DNA from: Solen grandis
Lineage: Eukaryota > Mollusca > Bivalvia > Adapedonta > Solenidae
Assembly: GCA_021229015.1 (NCBI GenBank)
Contig: CM037794.1
Span: 45,071,436-45,135,435 of the forward strand
Length of the DNA stretch: 64,000 nucleotides
Direction of reading: 5' to 3'
This document shows positions 11,537-23,001 of this stretch, piece after piece (the first letter of the stretch is position 1; every line of letters starts with the position of its first letter). Position numbers and translations under genes: made by a program. A model generated the notes under the pieces. The model saw only the letters and a list, made by a program, of their open reading frames with translations. It searched no databases and was not told where the DNA came from.

Positions 11537-12216
11537 CTCAAGGATGTCGTCCGTCGTGCGTTGTTCGTCGTCAACAATTTGGCTTGTTAACACTAGAGGC
11601 CATATTTTTTTGCCCAATCCTCATGAAACTTGGTCAGAATGTTTTTCTCCATAAAATCTTAGACAAGTTCGAATTTGTGTCATGTGGGGTCAAAAAGTAG
11701 GTCATGAGGTCAAATCTTAGAAAAACCTTGTTAACACTCAATAGGGCACATTTTTGGCCCAATCTTTATGTAACTTGGTCAGAATGTTTGTTTCCATAAA
11801 ATCTTGGACAAGTTCGAATTTGGGTCATGTGGGGTCAAAAAGTAGGTCATGAGGTCAAATCTTAGTAAAACCTTGTTAACACTCTAGAGGCCACATTTTT
11901 GGCCCAATCTTTATGAAACTTGGTCAGAATGTTTGTTTTCATTAAATCTTGGACAGGTTCGAAATTGGGTCATGTTGGGTCAAAAAGTAGGTCATGAGGT
12001 CAAATCTTAGTAAAACCTTGTTAACACTCTAGAGGCCACATTTTTGGCCCAATCTTCATGAAAATTGGTCGGAATGTCTGTTTCCATAAATCTTGGTCAA
12101 GCTTGAAAGTGGGTCATGTGATGTCAAAAAGTAGGTCAATATGAAAAATCCAACATAATTATGTTGCTCATTTATAATCAGGTGAGCGATTCAGGGCCAT
12201 CATGGCCCTCTTGTTT
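11537..12216 (+). mobile_element. Helitron-like element with 145-bp tandem core (family gamma)
   Basis: About four copies of a 145-bp unit ('ccttgttaacactctagagg' recurs at 11726, 11871 and 12016). The 3' end is GGTGAGCGATTCA, the hairpin GGGCCATCATGGCCC, then TCTTGTTT. A hairpin about 8 bp before the end and a tandem core fit non-autonomous Helentron/pearl elements of bivalves. No protein is encoded. Confidence 0.65.
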
Positions 12217-12402
12217 ATTTTTTTACATGAAACAAAAGGTTAAAAAAGGAAAGATTTTTTTAAAGGCAGAAAGGTAAAAAAAACTTAAGGGTTGGTCGTT
12301 AAAAAAGAGGGTCTGTCGGGACCAGAAATGGATTTTTTTTTTGGCCTAAGATTCAACTTTCATTATCTGTTAATGCAAGAATGTTGAATTTATCCCCATC
12401 AG

Positions 12403-12628
12403 ATTGTGGGGGGTTGCTGACAGGAGCAATTGGGACTTTCCAGTCACCAGGACACCCCAGCATATACCCACATGGAGCCAATTGCACATGGCTCATCCGG
12501 GTACAACCCGGGCTTGTGATCCGCCTCACATTCACCGTATTCAGGTTTGAGAGTGGCCGAAGTTGTTACTACGATGCTGTTTCCGTGTATGACAACTCCA
12601 GTGCTGTTGCAAGCAGTTTGATAAACAA
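12403..12628 (+). CDS. Exon 3: CUB-b, N-terminal part
   Basis: Phase 1 to phase 2. The peptide DCGGLLTGAIGTFQSPGHP carries C1; NCTWLI carries C2; RSCYYDAVSVYDNSS carries C3 and the strand that normally precedes the intron. Here the intron lies about 17 residues further on, just before FCG, so the exon is longer than its counterparts. Donor is AACAA|GTAAGT at 12629. There is no Glu at the usual F-D-x-E place (FRFESGR instead supplies a shifted Glu). Confidence 0.88.
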
Positions 12629-12786
12629 GTAAGTAATGCCAGTAAAAATTAACTTACTTTTGCATCATTGTCTGCCTGTAAAAATGTTAAAGCATTTACT
12701 CTCTTTCATTATTTACTATAAACCTATCAAAGTTTTTCAGTAACTTAATGGAGAATGGAATTTTTTTTTACAGGGTGGGCATTTTA

Positions 12787-13690
12787 ACTGGGTGGATATA
12801 TGGCCCCTTCTCATTTTGACTGTGTGGACAAATGGCCCCTTCTCATTTTGACTGTGTGGACAAATGGCCCTTCTCATTTTGACTGTGTGGACAAATGGCC
12901 CCTTCTCATTTTGACTGTGTGGACAAATGGCCCTTCTCATTTTGACTGTGTGGACAAATGGTCCTTCTCATTTTGACTGTGTGGATATATGGCCCTTCTC
13001 ATTTTGACTGTGTGGACAAATGGCCCCTTCTCATGTTGACTGTGTGGACAAATGGCCCCTTCTCATTTTGACTGTGTGGACAAATGGCCCTTCTCATTTT
13101 GACTTTGTGGACAAATGGCCCCTCCTCATTTTGACTGTGTGGACAAACGGCCCCTTCTCATTTTTACTGTGTGGACAAATGGTCCCTTCTCATTTTGACT
13201 GTGTGGACAAATGGCCCCTTCTCATTTTGACTGTGGACAAATGGCCCCTTCTCATTTTGACTGTGTGGACAAATGGCCCCTTCTCATTTTGACTGTGTGG
13301 ACAAATGGCCCTTCTCATTTTGACTGTGTGGACAAATGGCCCCTTCTCATTTTGACTGTGTGGACAAATGGCCCTTCTCATTTTGACTGTGTTGACAAAT
13401 GGCCCTTCTCATGTTGACTGTGTGGATAAATGGCCCTTCTCATTTTGACTGTGTGGACAAATGGCCCCTTCTCATTTTGACTGTATGGACAAATGGCCCT
13501 TCTCATTTTGACTGTGTGAACAAATGGCCCCTTCTCATTTTGACTGTGTGGACAAATGGCCCTTCTCATTTTGACTGTGTGGACAAATGGCCCTTCTCAT
13601 TTTGACTGTGTGGATAAATGGCCACTACTCATTTTGACTACATGTAGGTGGACATTTGGTCCCTTTTTATTTTGACCAGGTGGACAAATG
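12787..13690. repeat. 31/32-bp minisatellite, about 28 copies
   Basis: Unit GTGTGGACAAATGGCCC(C)TTCTCATTTTGACT. Copies with CCCC are 32 bp and copies with CCC are 31 bp; they often alternate, giving 63-bp pairs that keep a frame open (for example MRRAICPHSQNEKGPFVHTV on the minus strand). It lies in intron 3 between the two halves of CUB-b. The right edge decays gradually. Confidence 0.95.
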
Positions 13691-14086
13691 GCCCCTATAC
13701 TTATTTTGATTAGATGGACAAAAACCACACCCTCCTCCCCATTCATCTTGTGATTTCCATGCTGTTTTTCTTTACACAGCTAGGAAGTAAAGAATTACTG
13801 GTAAAGAATGGTCAGGATTTATTGAAAGGCTTACACAATTATTTTACTTAAAAAGCTTAAAAAGATGCTGGAGTGAGTTGCTCAGACAAAATATTGCAAC
13901 CTCATATATTCCTGTTATCTTTGTGCTCTATATAACAATTTTACTCTTTTGAAGGAAAAATACTGTTTTCAAGATAGTGTCGTAGGTAGACAAAAATTAT
14001 GCACCTAATGTGTTGCTGCAAAACCAGTTACTTGTTTATGTATGTTATATAGATAAAACCTTGCTTACACTGTATTACTATCCCTT

Positions 14087-14197
14087 ACTTCATGTAAGCT
14101 CATTTTGACGCATTGGCAAACAGAGCAGACCCAGATCAGACAGCTCCAATAGGAGCTGTCTGATCATGGTCTTCTCATGAGGTAAGGGGCTATATAG
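14087..14197. mobile_element. MITE-3 short copy with hairpin
   Basis: Contains ccttacttcatg at the left, the phrase 'cattttgacgcattggcaaa', and a palindrome CAGACAGCTCC-aat-AGGAGCTGTCTG, ending 'catgaggtaagggg'. Similar blocks occur at 18340, 24763, 46194/47346 and 56628. Confidence 0.6.
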
Positions 14198-14229
14198 CAG
14201 ACGTCACTGAATTTGAACTGTTTGTCCAG

Positions 14230-14360
14230 GTTTTGTGGGACTACAATTCCTCCTGTCATTACATCAAGCAGCAATGTGATGACCATTACCATGACCACAG
14301 ATTCCTCCGTAGCTCTTGAAGGATTTACTGCTATATATTCAACATTGAATGCCTCAAGTT
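14230..14360 (+). CDS. Exon 4: CUB-b, C-terminal part
   Basis: Phase 2 to phase 1. The first base completes Lys (AA|G), giving KFCGTTIPPVITSSN, then a strand MTITMTTDSS and the closing GFTAIYSTLN. Acceptor tttgtccag ends at 14229; donor AGTT|GTAAGT starts at 14361. With exon 3 it gives a complete four-cysteine CUB. Confidence 0.87.
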
Positions 14361-14639
14361 GTAAGTAAAAAAAGCTGTCTATTTTAAATTAATTGCTAGA
14401 TCTTCTGGTAAGAGCAAACAGTTCTTGAAGGTGCAGATAGGGAGGAGGAGACCAGAATCAACATGCTGTGACCATTGTTCACACTCATGTACATGCATCT
14501 GAAATACACTGGAACCCAGATCTAACATTCCCTAAAATAAAGCTGTTCTCAGTAAAATGCAAGGTCTCCGTGTATTTTTCAGAAAAGGTGTATATTTTTG
14601 GTCTGCCTGCTGTCATTTTGAAAGTGTACTGCATGTAAA

Positions 14640-14775
14640 GGTAGTTTCAGGACTCAAGTTGGCCTGGTGTCTTGGTGTGGTATCATGCCACATGTCTACA
14701 GCATGGTACTGCAGTTGGGCAGCACAACATCTGTCTCCGGTTAGATGTTAGTCTCCAAATGACTGAAAAATTAAT
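14640..14775 (+). mobile_element. SINE-B fragment
   Basis: Shares 'tggtatcatgccacatgtct', 'gcagcaca-catctgtctc' and 'ctccaaatgactgaaa' with the minus-strand element at 28780-29165. Only the tail part is present. Confidence 0.6.
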
Positions 14776-14778
14776 CAT

Positions 14779-16400
14779 AATATACCCCCAGATACAAAGT
14801 ATTTGGGGGATATATTGGAGTCATGTCCGTCAGCTGGTCAGTCAGTCTGTCTGTAGATGAAATTTGTCTGCCCTGTTTCTTGGCTGTCTTTGGTCAGATT
14901 TTAATGAAACTTTACAAGACTGGTAAGCATTAAACCTAGTTGCGCATATTATTGGTGAATCTTGATTTGCTGGATTTTAAATGAGTATATTTTGTCCATA
15001 CTATATCTTGGCTACCTTCCAATGGTCTGATTTTGATTGAACTTTTACAGCATGAATAAGTACCAAGTCTTGTCGTGCATAATATTGATGTATCTTGATT
15101 GGCTTGATTTTGTATGAGTTATGGCCCTTTGTTGTTGAAGATATAATGTCCGCACGATTTTTTAGCTACCATTGGTCAGATTTTCATTTAACTTCACAAT
15201 AAAATACCAAACTTACTTGCTCATTTTGTAGACATGTCATGCTTGCATCATTTTTTATTTAGTTAAGCACCTTGTTTTAGCTCATCTAAGCACATGTGTC
15301 AGGATGTGCTATTAGGATCTATGAATGTCCATCATACATCAGTCCATCTGACTGTCATCAGTCCATCATCCAGAATTAGTTTGTTTGCACTCTAGCATCT
15401 TCATTTCTTAAGCAAAATTTTTGACAATGTCTATAGCAATAATCACCCAGTTATGGCTGATATTGGTCAGGACAAAAGTATGCCCTTTTAATATAAAAAT
15501 TTGCAGATTTCACTTTTTACACTCTAGCATCTTCATTTCTGAAGCAATCATCTTAAAACTAAATGACAATGTTTATGCCATAATATCTCGGCCAAGTTTG
15601 ATTATTACTGATATTGGCAAATTAGGTCAGGAGTTATGATCTTTTTGATGTAAGAAGATGCCTTTTTTTTTTTTTTTTTTTAAAATTTTAAATTCAGGAC
15701 AATGTTTATAGTCATAAAATATCAGCCAGGTTCAATTGTAGTAAATTTTGGTTAATTGTGTCAGGAATAATGCCCCTTTTAATATAAAAAATGCCAGTTA
15801 TAATTTTGCTTGAACTCTATCATCTTCATTTCTTAAGCAATCATCTTGAAACTTCATGACAATGTTTATAGCCATAAAATGTTGGCCAAATTCCATTATG
15901 GTTGATATTGGCCCATTAGGTCAGGAGTTATGCCCCTTTTAAATAAAGAAAAGGCAAGATTTTTACTTTGTTAATGCTCTCACATCTGCATTTATGAAGC
16001 AGCCACGTAACTTAAAAATATTGATAATGGGAACAATACCTCAGTTGAGTTTGATTATGACTGATATTTGACCGATTGAGCTACATTTTAGGCCCTTGAA
16101 ATATCAGAACATCACTCATATTTGTGTTTTTACACTCTGATATCTTCATTTCTTAAGCAATGCAGGCAATGAAAGCAATGTTTCTCAGGTGAGCGACTTC
16201 AGGGCCATCTTGGTCCTTTTGTTTATATTAATTGAATATTTTTGTCTGTGAAAAATCCATGGGTGTATCAGAGCTGTACCTGTTTTTTTGTGTGTATAAT
16301 TTTAACTTCGAACTGTATAAGGATTGTCTCCAACATGGTCACAGTAACTGTGACAAATAGGTATCTGGGAGTATTCATCATCTTCAATGATAGTTTTTGT
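14779..16400 (+). mobile_element. Family-alpha repeat with a nested family-beta element
   Basis: Second copy of the repeat that hosts the LINE in intron 1. Head at 14779 (tatacccccagatac), tail near 16400. It is cut at 15276/16224 by a family-beta element: 'ttaagcacc...' continues after the insert as 'atattaattgaatattttt', which is continuous in the copy at about 9620-9650. Confidence 0.65.
15277..16223 (+). mobile_element. Helitron-like element, family beta, tandem core of about 155 bp
   Basis: Starts TTTAGCTCATCTAAGCACATG and ends GGTGAGCGACTTCAGGGCC, 'atcttggtccttttgttt'. Core copies carry 'cttcatttcttaagcaatca', 'tgacaatgtttatagccata' and 'ggtcaggagttatg'. Same family at 18228, 21440-22670, 53500-56148 and 60310-60740. 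Non-coding. Confidence 0.65.
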
Positions 16401-16411
16401 TTATTTTGTAT

Positions 16412-16590
16412 CAATTGGGAAACAAGTTTTAATACAATTAATACTAATCCCTCTCAAACGTTCCCAGGTTAGACCAGAACTTTGCACCTAAGTATGTCAT
16501 GAAAATTCCTTGCCCCAAAATAGGGTTTGAAACCACAACCTTCGAACCAGCAGTCATATATATAGCCTTGACATACTTGTTCATCTAACA
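16412..16590 (-). mobile_element. SINE-A copy, antisense, tRNA-derived head
   Basis: On the minus strand it holds a B-box-like 'ggttcgaaggttgtggtttc' followed by 'ggcaaggaattttcatgac' and 'tctggtctaacctgggaacg'. The same string order is found at 45592-45780. Confidence 0.55.
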
Positions 16591-16763
16591 AGGTGCTTCA
16601 CTATTCTTGCTGTAAAGCTGAAGAGTATGTTTTCAAGCTGCATGATAATTTCCTGGAGTTTGAATTGACTAAATCTTCAATTATGTAAAAAGATTTTGTA
16701 AGCTTTTATATCAATATTAAGAAATAAACTAATAATAAATTTATGGCTTCATTTTCTTTTCAG

Positions 16764-16950
16764 TTTGTGGGGGCCAATTAGCACGCTCAGTTGGCGTGAT
16801 TACAAACCCCAATTTTCCAGGCAATATTCGAGCTGGTGAAGAATGTATCTGGACTATTGTTGTCCCAGATGGCAAACAGATACTTCTTAATGTGACAGAC
16901 TTTGGCCTTCTACAGACTAGAAGTTGCGCTTATACCTACTTAGAAATAAG
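16764..16950 (+). CDS. Exon 5: CUB-c, N-terminal half
   Basis: Phase 1 to phase 2. It reads FCGGQLARSVGVITNPNFP, ECIWTIVVPDG, then VTDFGLLQTRSCAYTYLEIR. All cysteines are present, but the calcium-ligand Glu (F-D-x-E) is replaced (FGLL) and the Asp of Y-D-x-L-E is Thr (AYTYLEI). This CUB domain therefore probably does not bind calcium. Acceptor ttttcttttcag ends at 16763; donor AAG|GTAAGT starts at 16951. Confidence 0.88.
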
Positions 16951-17250
16951 GTAAGTATGCACAGTGGATACAGCCATCCTGGAAATGTGCAGGCTGATCT
17001 TGGTCCTCCATGGTTGCAAAGACAGTCAAAATTACCCACAGCATTGTAAGGGTTATTTTTTCAGTTCTTTGACAACATGTAATGCGATACCACCAACAGT
17101 GGTCTCACAGGCATTTCAAGCAATCTTCATAAATCTTTGACAATAGGTATGGCCATAATCTTTTCCCAGCCAAGTTTGATTATGGCAGCCCAGTAGGTTA
17201 GAAGTTATGGCTCTTAAAATATTGAAAGATATCTGGTTCCATTTTTTTTT
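16951..17250. other. Start of intron 5, MITE-5 remnant
   Basis: 16965-17051 resembles the right half of MITE-5 ('gtgcaggctgatcttggtcc', ending 'cccacagcattgtaagggtt'). The remainder resembles family-beta core sequence. Confidence 0.5.
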
Positions 17251-18227
17251 AGTCCCCTACTGGCTTCGCTGAAGGGGCCTATAGGTTTACACTCCGTCCA
17301 TCAGTCACACACGTTTTCTGGGCTTTTTTTCTTAACGCTTGCAGATATTGATCTAATATTTAGTATGTAAGTCTACCACCATGAGTACACATCAAGTTCG
17401 AGTTTTGTTCTGGTCCACTGATTTTTGACAAAATTACAGGCCTTGGACTTAGAAAATTTCTTTAAAATAGCAGTGTCCCACACTTCTTTTCTAAATGCTT
17501 GCAGATATTGATGTAATATTTAGTGTCTCAGTCTACCACCATGAGTTACAGATCAAGTTTGAATTTCGTTATGGTCCACTGATTTTTGATGAAATTATGG
17601 GCATTGGACTTAGAAAATATTTAAAAAAATGGAAGTTTCCTGGATTTATTGATATTTACTGTCGTTTTGACTTTCATCAAAAGCATTAATCAAGTAACTG
17701 ACTTATTTTGTTTGCAGCTTGAAGAGGGTCGGTTCTTAGTTTGCATTGGACTTAGAAAATATTTAAAAACTTTGTAGGGAATTGATGTAAGCAATACTTC
17801 AGAAGCTTGTTTCCATTGTAGTAGTCACATTATATGCTCCGAAGAGGCTATATTTGGGCACTTTGTCTATCTGTTTTTCATCGCAGTACTGTCACTGTTT
17901 ATTTTGTCCGGAGCGTAACACAGAAACTATAAGAGGTATCAACTCGGAACTTCATAGGTAGATAGATCTCAGTGAGGAGAAGTGCAGTGTACAAGAACTA
18001 CAACTCTGTTTTGCATAATTTAGGAGTTATTGCCCTTTGTTATTTTTTATACTTAAATTTTGTCTGGAGCTCATGTAGTATAATAAAGTACCCATCAAGT
18101 GACAAAGTGCAGTTTGGGGAGCATCCACTGATTCTACAGGCACTTGTTGCACCTATCAATGTTTTGCCCCAGGGGGTGGAGGAGTGACAGGCTAACCTTG
18201 GGGAATTTGACATGTTTCATTTTTTAG
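17250..18227 (+). mobile_element. Mosaic of dispersed repeats (family delta and others)
   Basis: Begins 'tttttagtcccctactggct', 'tcgctgaaggggcctatagg', then two core copies with 'cttgcagatattgatctaat' and 'tctaccaccatgagt'. From about 17835 a different head ('tatgctccgaagaggctata') starts. Boundaries are uncertain. No coding content. Confidence 0.5.
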
Positions 18228-18690
18228 CTCACCAGAGCACATGTGCTCAGGATGAGCTAATAGGATCATTGAATGTCCATTGTTGAGATACTTTATGGCT
18301 GTAAACATTGTCATAGAGTTTGAAGATGATTGCTTAATCCTTTACTTAATATAGACTCATTTTGACACAGTGGCAAACAGCAGACCCAGATCAGACAGTT
18401 CCTGTAGGAGCTTTCTGATCAGGGTCTCATCTGTTTGCTCATACATAATTGTATCTCAGTTTTGGTGGGTTCATGCTGTCTGTCTGCAAAATCTTGTCCT
18501 GTGAACTTCTCCTTCACTTTCAGTCCAATTCACCTGATACTTGGCATAAATGTACATCAGGAGCAGTAGATTTGCAAATTTCATGTGCGTTTGCACAAGG
18601 ATTACAGAGTTATTGCCCCTGAATTAACTTGAAAAGTCTTGTCTGGTGAACTCCTTCAGTTTCCATCTGGTTTGCCTACAGTGGTGCTAT
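18228..18690 (+). mobile_element. Family-beta head, MITE-3 remnant and other repeat pieces
   Basis: TTTAGCTCACCAGAGCACATG at 18228 is the family-beta head; 18340-18470 holds a MITE-3-like palindromic block ('cattttgacacagtggcaaa', 'cagacagttcc', 'aggagctttctg'). The rest is degenerate core sequence. Confidence 0.5.
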
Positions 18691-18880
18691 CGTATCAGTT
18701 GTCAAAAAAATATGATTGAAATACGAACGATATGCGATCTGCGATATGCGACGTGCTATAGAAAGTTTGATTTACTTGTACGATTCAAAACTATACGATG
18801 CGATGCGTTTACAATCTGATACCATATGATATGCGATCCACAATCTGCGATTTATGTTATGCGATATACGATACACAGTA
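18690..18880. repeat. Low-complexity CGATATGCGAT-rich patch
   Basis: Short irregular repeats of 'gatatgcgat' and 'cgatctgcgata' between 18715 and 18870, with no regular period. Confidence 0.6.
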
Positions 18881-19854
18881 AGCACGTTTATTCGACACTT
18901 TTAATACCTGCAAGCTTAATTTGACTACAAGTTCAGGAATATGCAAAAATTTCATGTTGTTAACAATATTTATCGTCACCTATAACTGGTAAACCATTTG
19001 TCCATCTGAAATAAACATAGCGAGCAACAGGAAATGGGGACAAACTATGTCAAACAATCAAAACATCTGTTATAAATTATTATTATTTAGACAGACTAAA
19101 TCTTATCCATATTGGACTATATTCAATGCTTATGGTTTAACTATCGTGCGTGTGATTTTGTCCTGTCCCCTTTATTGGACAGGTCCTTGAAAAAAATTGA
19201 ACTTCAATTCCATTCAGGAAATCATTATATACAAACATCGTCTAGCGCTCACACTAATCTATATGCCCTTTCATATAAGATCGCGACCACTCAATGAGCA
19301 CTCGTGAACCAACACATAGAAGTATGGCACATGCTAGGGAACTGCTGGTTAACTGCCATATAGCCGAAAAGAATGTAAGGATGCATGCACAACTGCATGT
19401 AACTTGCACCTTATGTAAAGAGAGAAAAAGATACCTGTACTGCTGCTTCTTTAAACAATAAAAAAAACAAAAAAACAACAACAACAAAAAACTCAGGCAG
19501 TAGTGTATGTATGTATGTACACATAGTTATTGTAAGTTACCTATAATTTATTGTATAAATATTAATTATAGTTGAGGACCAGTTTTTGATTGAGCTACCC
19601 TTGTTCTTTCAGGGATAATGAAGGGATTGATAATGCTCTCACAATAGGCCTGTGACCATCTTTCGTGTTTTCAGTCATGTTAGTACCGGTAATAACATTC
19701 ATGTTGTGTAAAAGTTGATTTCCCTTCCTTGCCTTTGTGTGGGGGGGTAAGTGACAGTATACAGGTACCGGCGATACGTAAAGATGACATATCTGTTCAA
19801 AATAAACACATGCTGTGCCCGCTGATAAGAATGTTTGGCACACGTCTGGTGTTA
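18881..19854. other. Intron 5, no recognisable gene
   Basis: AT-rich sequence with short A/C-rich runs (19450-19490). I find no domain, tRNA or repeat with a defined edge. Short open frames here lack any family signature. Confidence 0.45.
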
Positions 19855-20064
19855 TTAACCCTTTCCCTCATATAGACTCATTTTGACGCACTCAATAGGT
19901 ACCATATAAAGCCTGATCTGCAGAAAACCACAGTTAAACCTTACCAAATTTAATTATAAAATCCTCATTTCCAGACCACTGAGGAGCAGCGAACAGCATA
20001 AAACCTGGTTTTATGCTGTTCGCATAGGTCGTTTCATGGTTTCCTCTATGAGGGAAAGTGTTAA
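19855..20064 (-). mobile_element. MITE-1 copy B, inner hairpin shortened
   Basis: Reverse orientation; TTAA at 19855-19858 and 20061-20064. The centre of the hairpin is deleted: the arms meet at GCATAAAACCTGGTTTTATGC without the GATCAGCCTGCGAGT part. Length 210 bp against 242 for copy A. Confidence 0.88.
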
Positions 20065-20271
20065 ACACAATTACGTTCAAAAATGAGAAAAAAAAATCAA
20101 AGATATTTTTTAAGTTAACTATACATGTATCAATAAAGAAGTTATAGATTTTTTCCCATTTAACTTTTATCATATAGTTAACTTCGTGTTTTCACAGATA
20201 AGGAGAGTTCGGTAATTTTACTAAAACGCATGCCTCTATTCTCAAAGGCAGTATGCTAATCTTCTTCTTCA

Positions 20272-20550
20272 TTTTTTTTTTTTTTTTTTGCTGAGGGAGT
20301 CCGGGTGCGATACCATAGCTCATTTCGCAAAAAACTTGTAGGTTCTTTTACGTGTCCAGGGAATAGCAACGAACGATACACGGGAGACAAGTTCCTAGGT
20401 AGAACCAGTACTGAGTTCTCCCATTTCCCATAGCAACCCCAATTTGCCGAGTGCAAGACAATGGCGAATCTGGTACAAATTTTATACATCTTTGGTTTGA
20501 CGCGATCACCGGAGGAATGTGCCCCGGTTAAGATTCGAATCTAAAACTTC
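20272..20550 (-). mobile_element. SINE-F, antisense, with poly(A) tail
   Basis: T18 at 20272-20289 is the poly(A) tail of a minus-strand insertion. At the other end 'agattcgaatct' (20531-20542) resembles a tRNA B box. Between them lies a GC-richer body ('ttgccgagtgcaagacaatg', 'cgttgctattccctggacac' on the minus strand). The layout fits a tRNA-derived SINE. Confidence 0.6.
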
Positions 20551-20577
20551 CTGATATTATGTTGCTTATTCAAACTG

Positions 20578-20725
20578 ATGAGAGAGAGAGAAAGAAAAGA
20601 AAATATGTTCTATGCGAATTATGACTTGTTTGTTTTAATGTTACATGTGTGGAGAGAGAGAGAGAAGATGACTTGTTCGTTTTAATGTTACATGTGTGGA
20701 GAGAGAGAGAGAAGAAAGGGGGGGG
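20578..20725. repeat. GA-rich microsatellites with a 41-bp local duplication
   Basis: Runs of (GA)n at 20580-20600, 20652-20665 and 20699-20715. 'gacttgtttgttttaatgtt' plus 'acatgtgtggagagagagag' occurs twice in tandem. Confidence 0.75.
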
Positions 20726-20869
20726 TAAATAAAGTAGGAAAATAAATGCACATTAGAACTACAATGTAGGTATATGCGTAAGTTACAAAATTATCTTTTT
20801 CAATGTGTTTAATAAGAGCATGCGAGCGAATACTGCAGACAATACTGCAAAAAGCAATTTAACACAGGG

Positions 20870-21250
20870 AGATAATTAAAAGATGGAAGGGTGTGTGACA
20901 TAAATTTCACTTGAGTTGTCTCAAGGATGGCAGAGTTCTTGCCCTGGTCCCATTTTTGAATTATCTCCCTTTGTTTGATTCTGTTTTTTCTTGTCCATAA
21001 CATAACTCGAAAATTATACAAGGTATTGACTTGAAACTTAAAATGCAAACAGAAAAAGTTTGTTAGGAAAAGTGCAGTGTCCAAGAACTGTAACTTTATC
21101 TGGTCCCATCTTTTAATTATCTCCCTGTGTTAAATTGCTTTTTTTTCTTGTCCTGAACATAACTCGAATATTATACATGGTATTTACTTGAAACTTAAAA
21201 TGTAACTAGTGCAGTGTCCTAGGACTGAAACTCTACACTTTTAAATTACT
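20870..21250 (+). mobile_element. Family-epsilon repeat core
   Basis: Blocks 'gacataaatttcacttgagt', 'tctcaaggatggcagagtt', 'attatctccctttgtttga' and 'acataactcgaaaattatac' match 31980-32340, where the element head is also present. Confidence 0.55.
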
Positions 21251-21439
21251 GTGCCAAACAACCATAACTGACTCTCTATCCACTCTAAATAAAAACTTTA
21301 CTTACTTATTACTTCAATCATAACCAATATACTATATATACAGGTTCTTATCTATGCTCTGGAGTCTGGCTTTTCCTGTATCAAAGCATTTTGCTCTAGG
21401 TTTACAAACAAATTAAAGTTCAGTCCATTAATAGTCATA

Positions 21440-22670
21440 AATGTGTACATGAATATTCATGAGGTAAAGAATTAAGAATTGAAAACAAAGTGAAATCTGG
21501 CATTTTTTATATTAAAAAGGACATAACTCTGAGCTAATCAGCTGATATCAGCCATAATCAAACTTGACCCAGAAATTATAGCCATAAACATTTTCATAAA
21601 GTTTGAAGTTGATTGCTTAAGAAATGAAGATGCTAAAGTGTAAACATGTAAATAGAAATCTGGCATTTATTTATTAAAATGGGCATACTTCCTGACCTAA
21701 TGGGCTGATATCAGCCATAATCAAACTTGTCATGACAATATTTATAGTCATAATCTCTCTGTCAAATTTGATTATGGCTGATATCAGCCAGTTAGGTCAG
21801 GAGTTATGATTAGAGTTTGATCTGGATTTGCTCAGTGTTTGCCATTGTGTCAAAATGAGTCTATAATTATGTAATAAAGTAAAGCAATCATTTTCAAACT
21901 TTATGACAATGTTTATAGCCATAAAGTCTCAGCTAAGTTTGATTATGGCTGCTTTCAACCAATTAGGTCAGGAGCTATGCTCCTTTTAATTTAAAAATGC
22001 AAGATTTCACTTTGTTTACTCTCTTGCATCTTCATTTCTTAAGCAATCATCATCAAACTTCATGACAATGTTTAAAGCCAGAAAATCTCAGCCAGGTTCA
22101 ATTATGGGTGGTATTTACCAATTAGGTCAGGAATCATGCCCCTTTTGATACAAAAAATGCCAGATTCCACTTTGACTACACTCAAGAATCTTCATTTCTT
22201 AAGCAATCATCTTCAACATCATGACAATGTTTAAAGCAGTAAAATCTTGGGCAAGTTCATTTATGGTTGATAATTCAAACTTTGTGACAATTTGGGTATT
22301 CATGGCCATAATCTCTCAGCCAAATTTGATTATGGCTGTTATAGGCCAATTCGGTCAGGAGTTGTGGGCATTGAATTAAAAAAAAGCCAGATTTTTACTT
22401 TGTTTACACTCTAGCATCTGCAGATTATTAAGCAATCATAATTTAAGATTTACACAATGATAATGGCAACAATATCTCAGTTGAGTTTGGTTATTGCTAA
22501 TATTTGACTGATAGATCTACATTTTAGTACCTTGAAAAATAACATCAAACATACTCGTATTTGCTGTTTTTTCTCTCTAACATCTTTATTTCTTTAGCAG
22601 TGCAAGCAATGAAGGCAATGTTTGTTATGTGAGCAATTTCAGGGCCATATTAGCCCTCTTGTATTGAGTC
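21440..22670 (+). mobile_element. Helitron-like element, family beta
   Basis: About six degenerate core copies with 'cttcatttcttaagcaatca' and 'gattatggctgatatcagcc'; the first portion (to about 21740) is inverted relative to the rest. The end is 'gtgagcaatttcagggccat', 'attagccctcttgta'. Confidence 0.6.
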
Positions 22671-23001
22671 TAGATCCCCACCCAGTAGGGCATTGGAAAT
22701 TTGTAAAAATCCTCACATTCTATGCTTGCCAAGGTTAATTTCCTGCGACCCAGTACCATTTTATTTTCAAATTCCCACCTGTTAGGGACAGTCTGCTGTC
22801 AAAAGCCCCATTAGTTTACCCACCGCTCCTACCCAGGAGCAAAACATTGATAGGTGCATTATGAAGCAGTCTTGACCAAACTTGGTCACAATGTTAATGA
22901 TAATATTAATGTTATTGCATCTCTATGACATAAACTTGATTATATTTTAAAGGCCATGATAATACTGTTCAATTATTTTTACAGAACCAAAGAGTGTTGT
23001 A

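Noticed and set aside
12737..13605. Repeated peptide frames such as MRRAICPHSQNEKGP
   Set aside because: By-products of the 31/32-bp minisatellite, open on both strands with frame breaks at each irregular unit.
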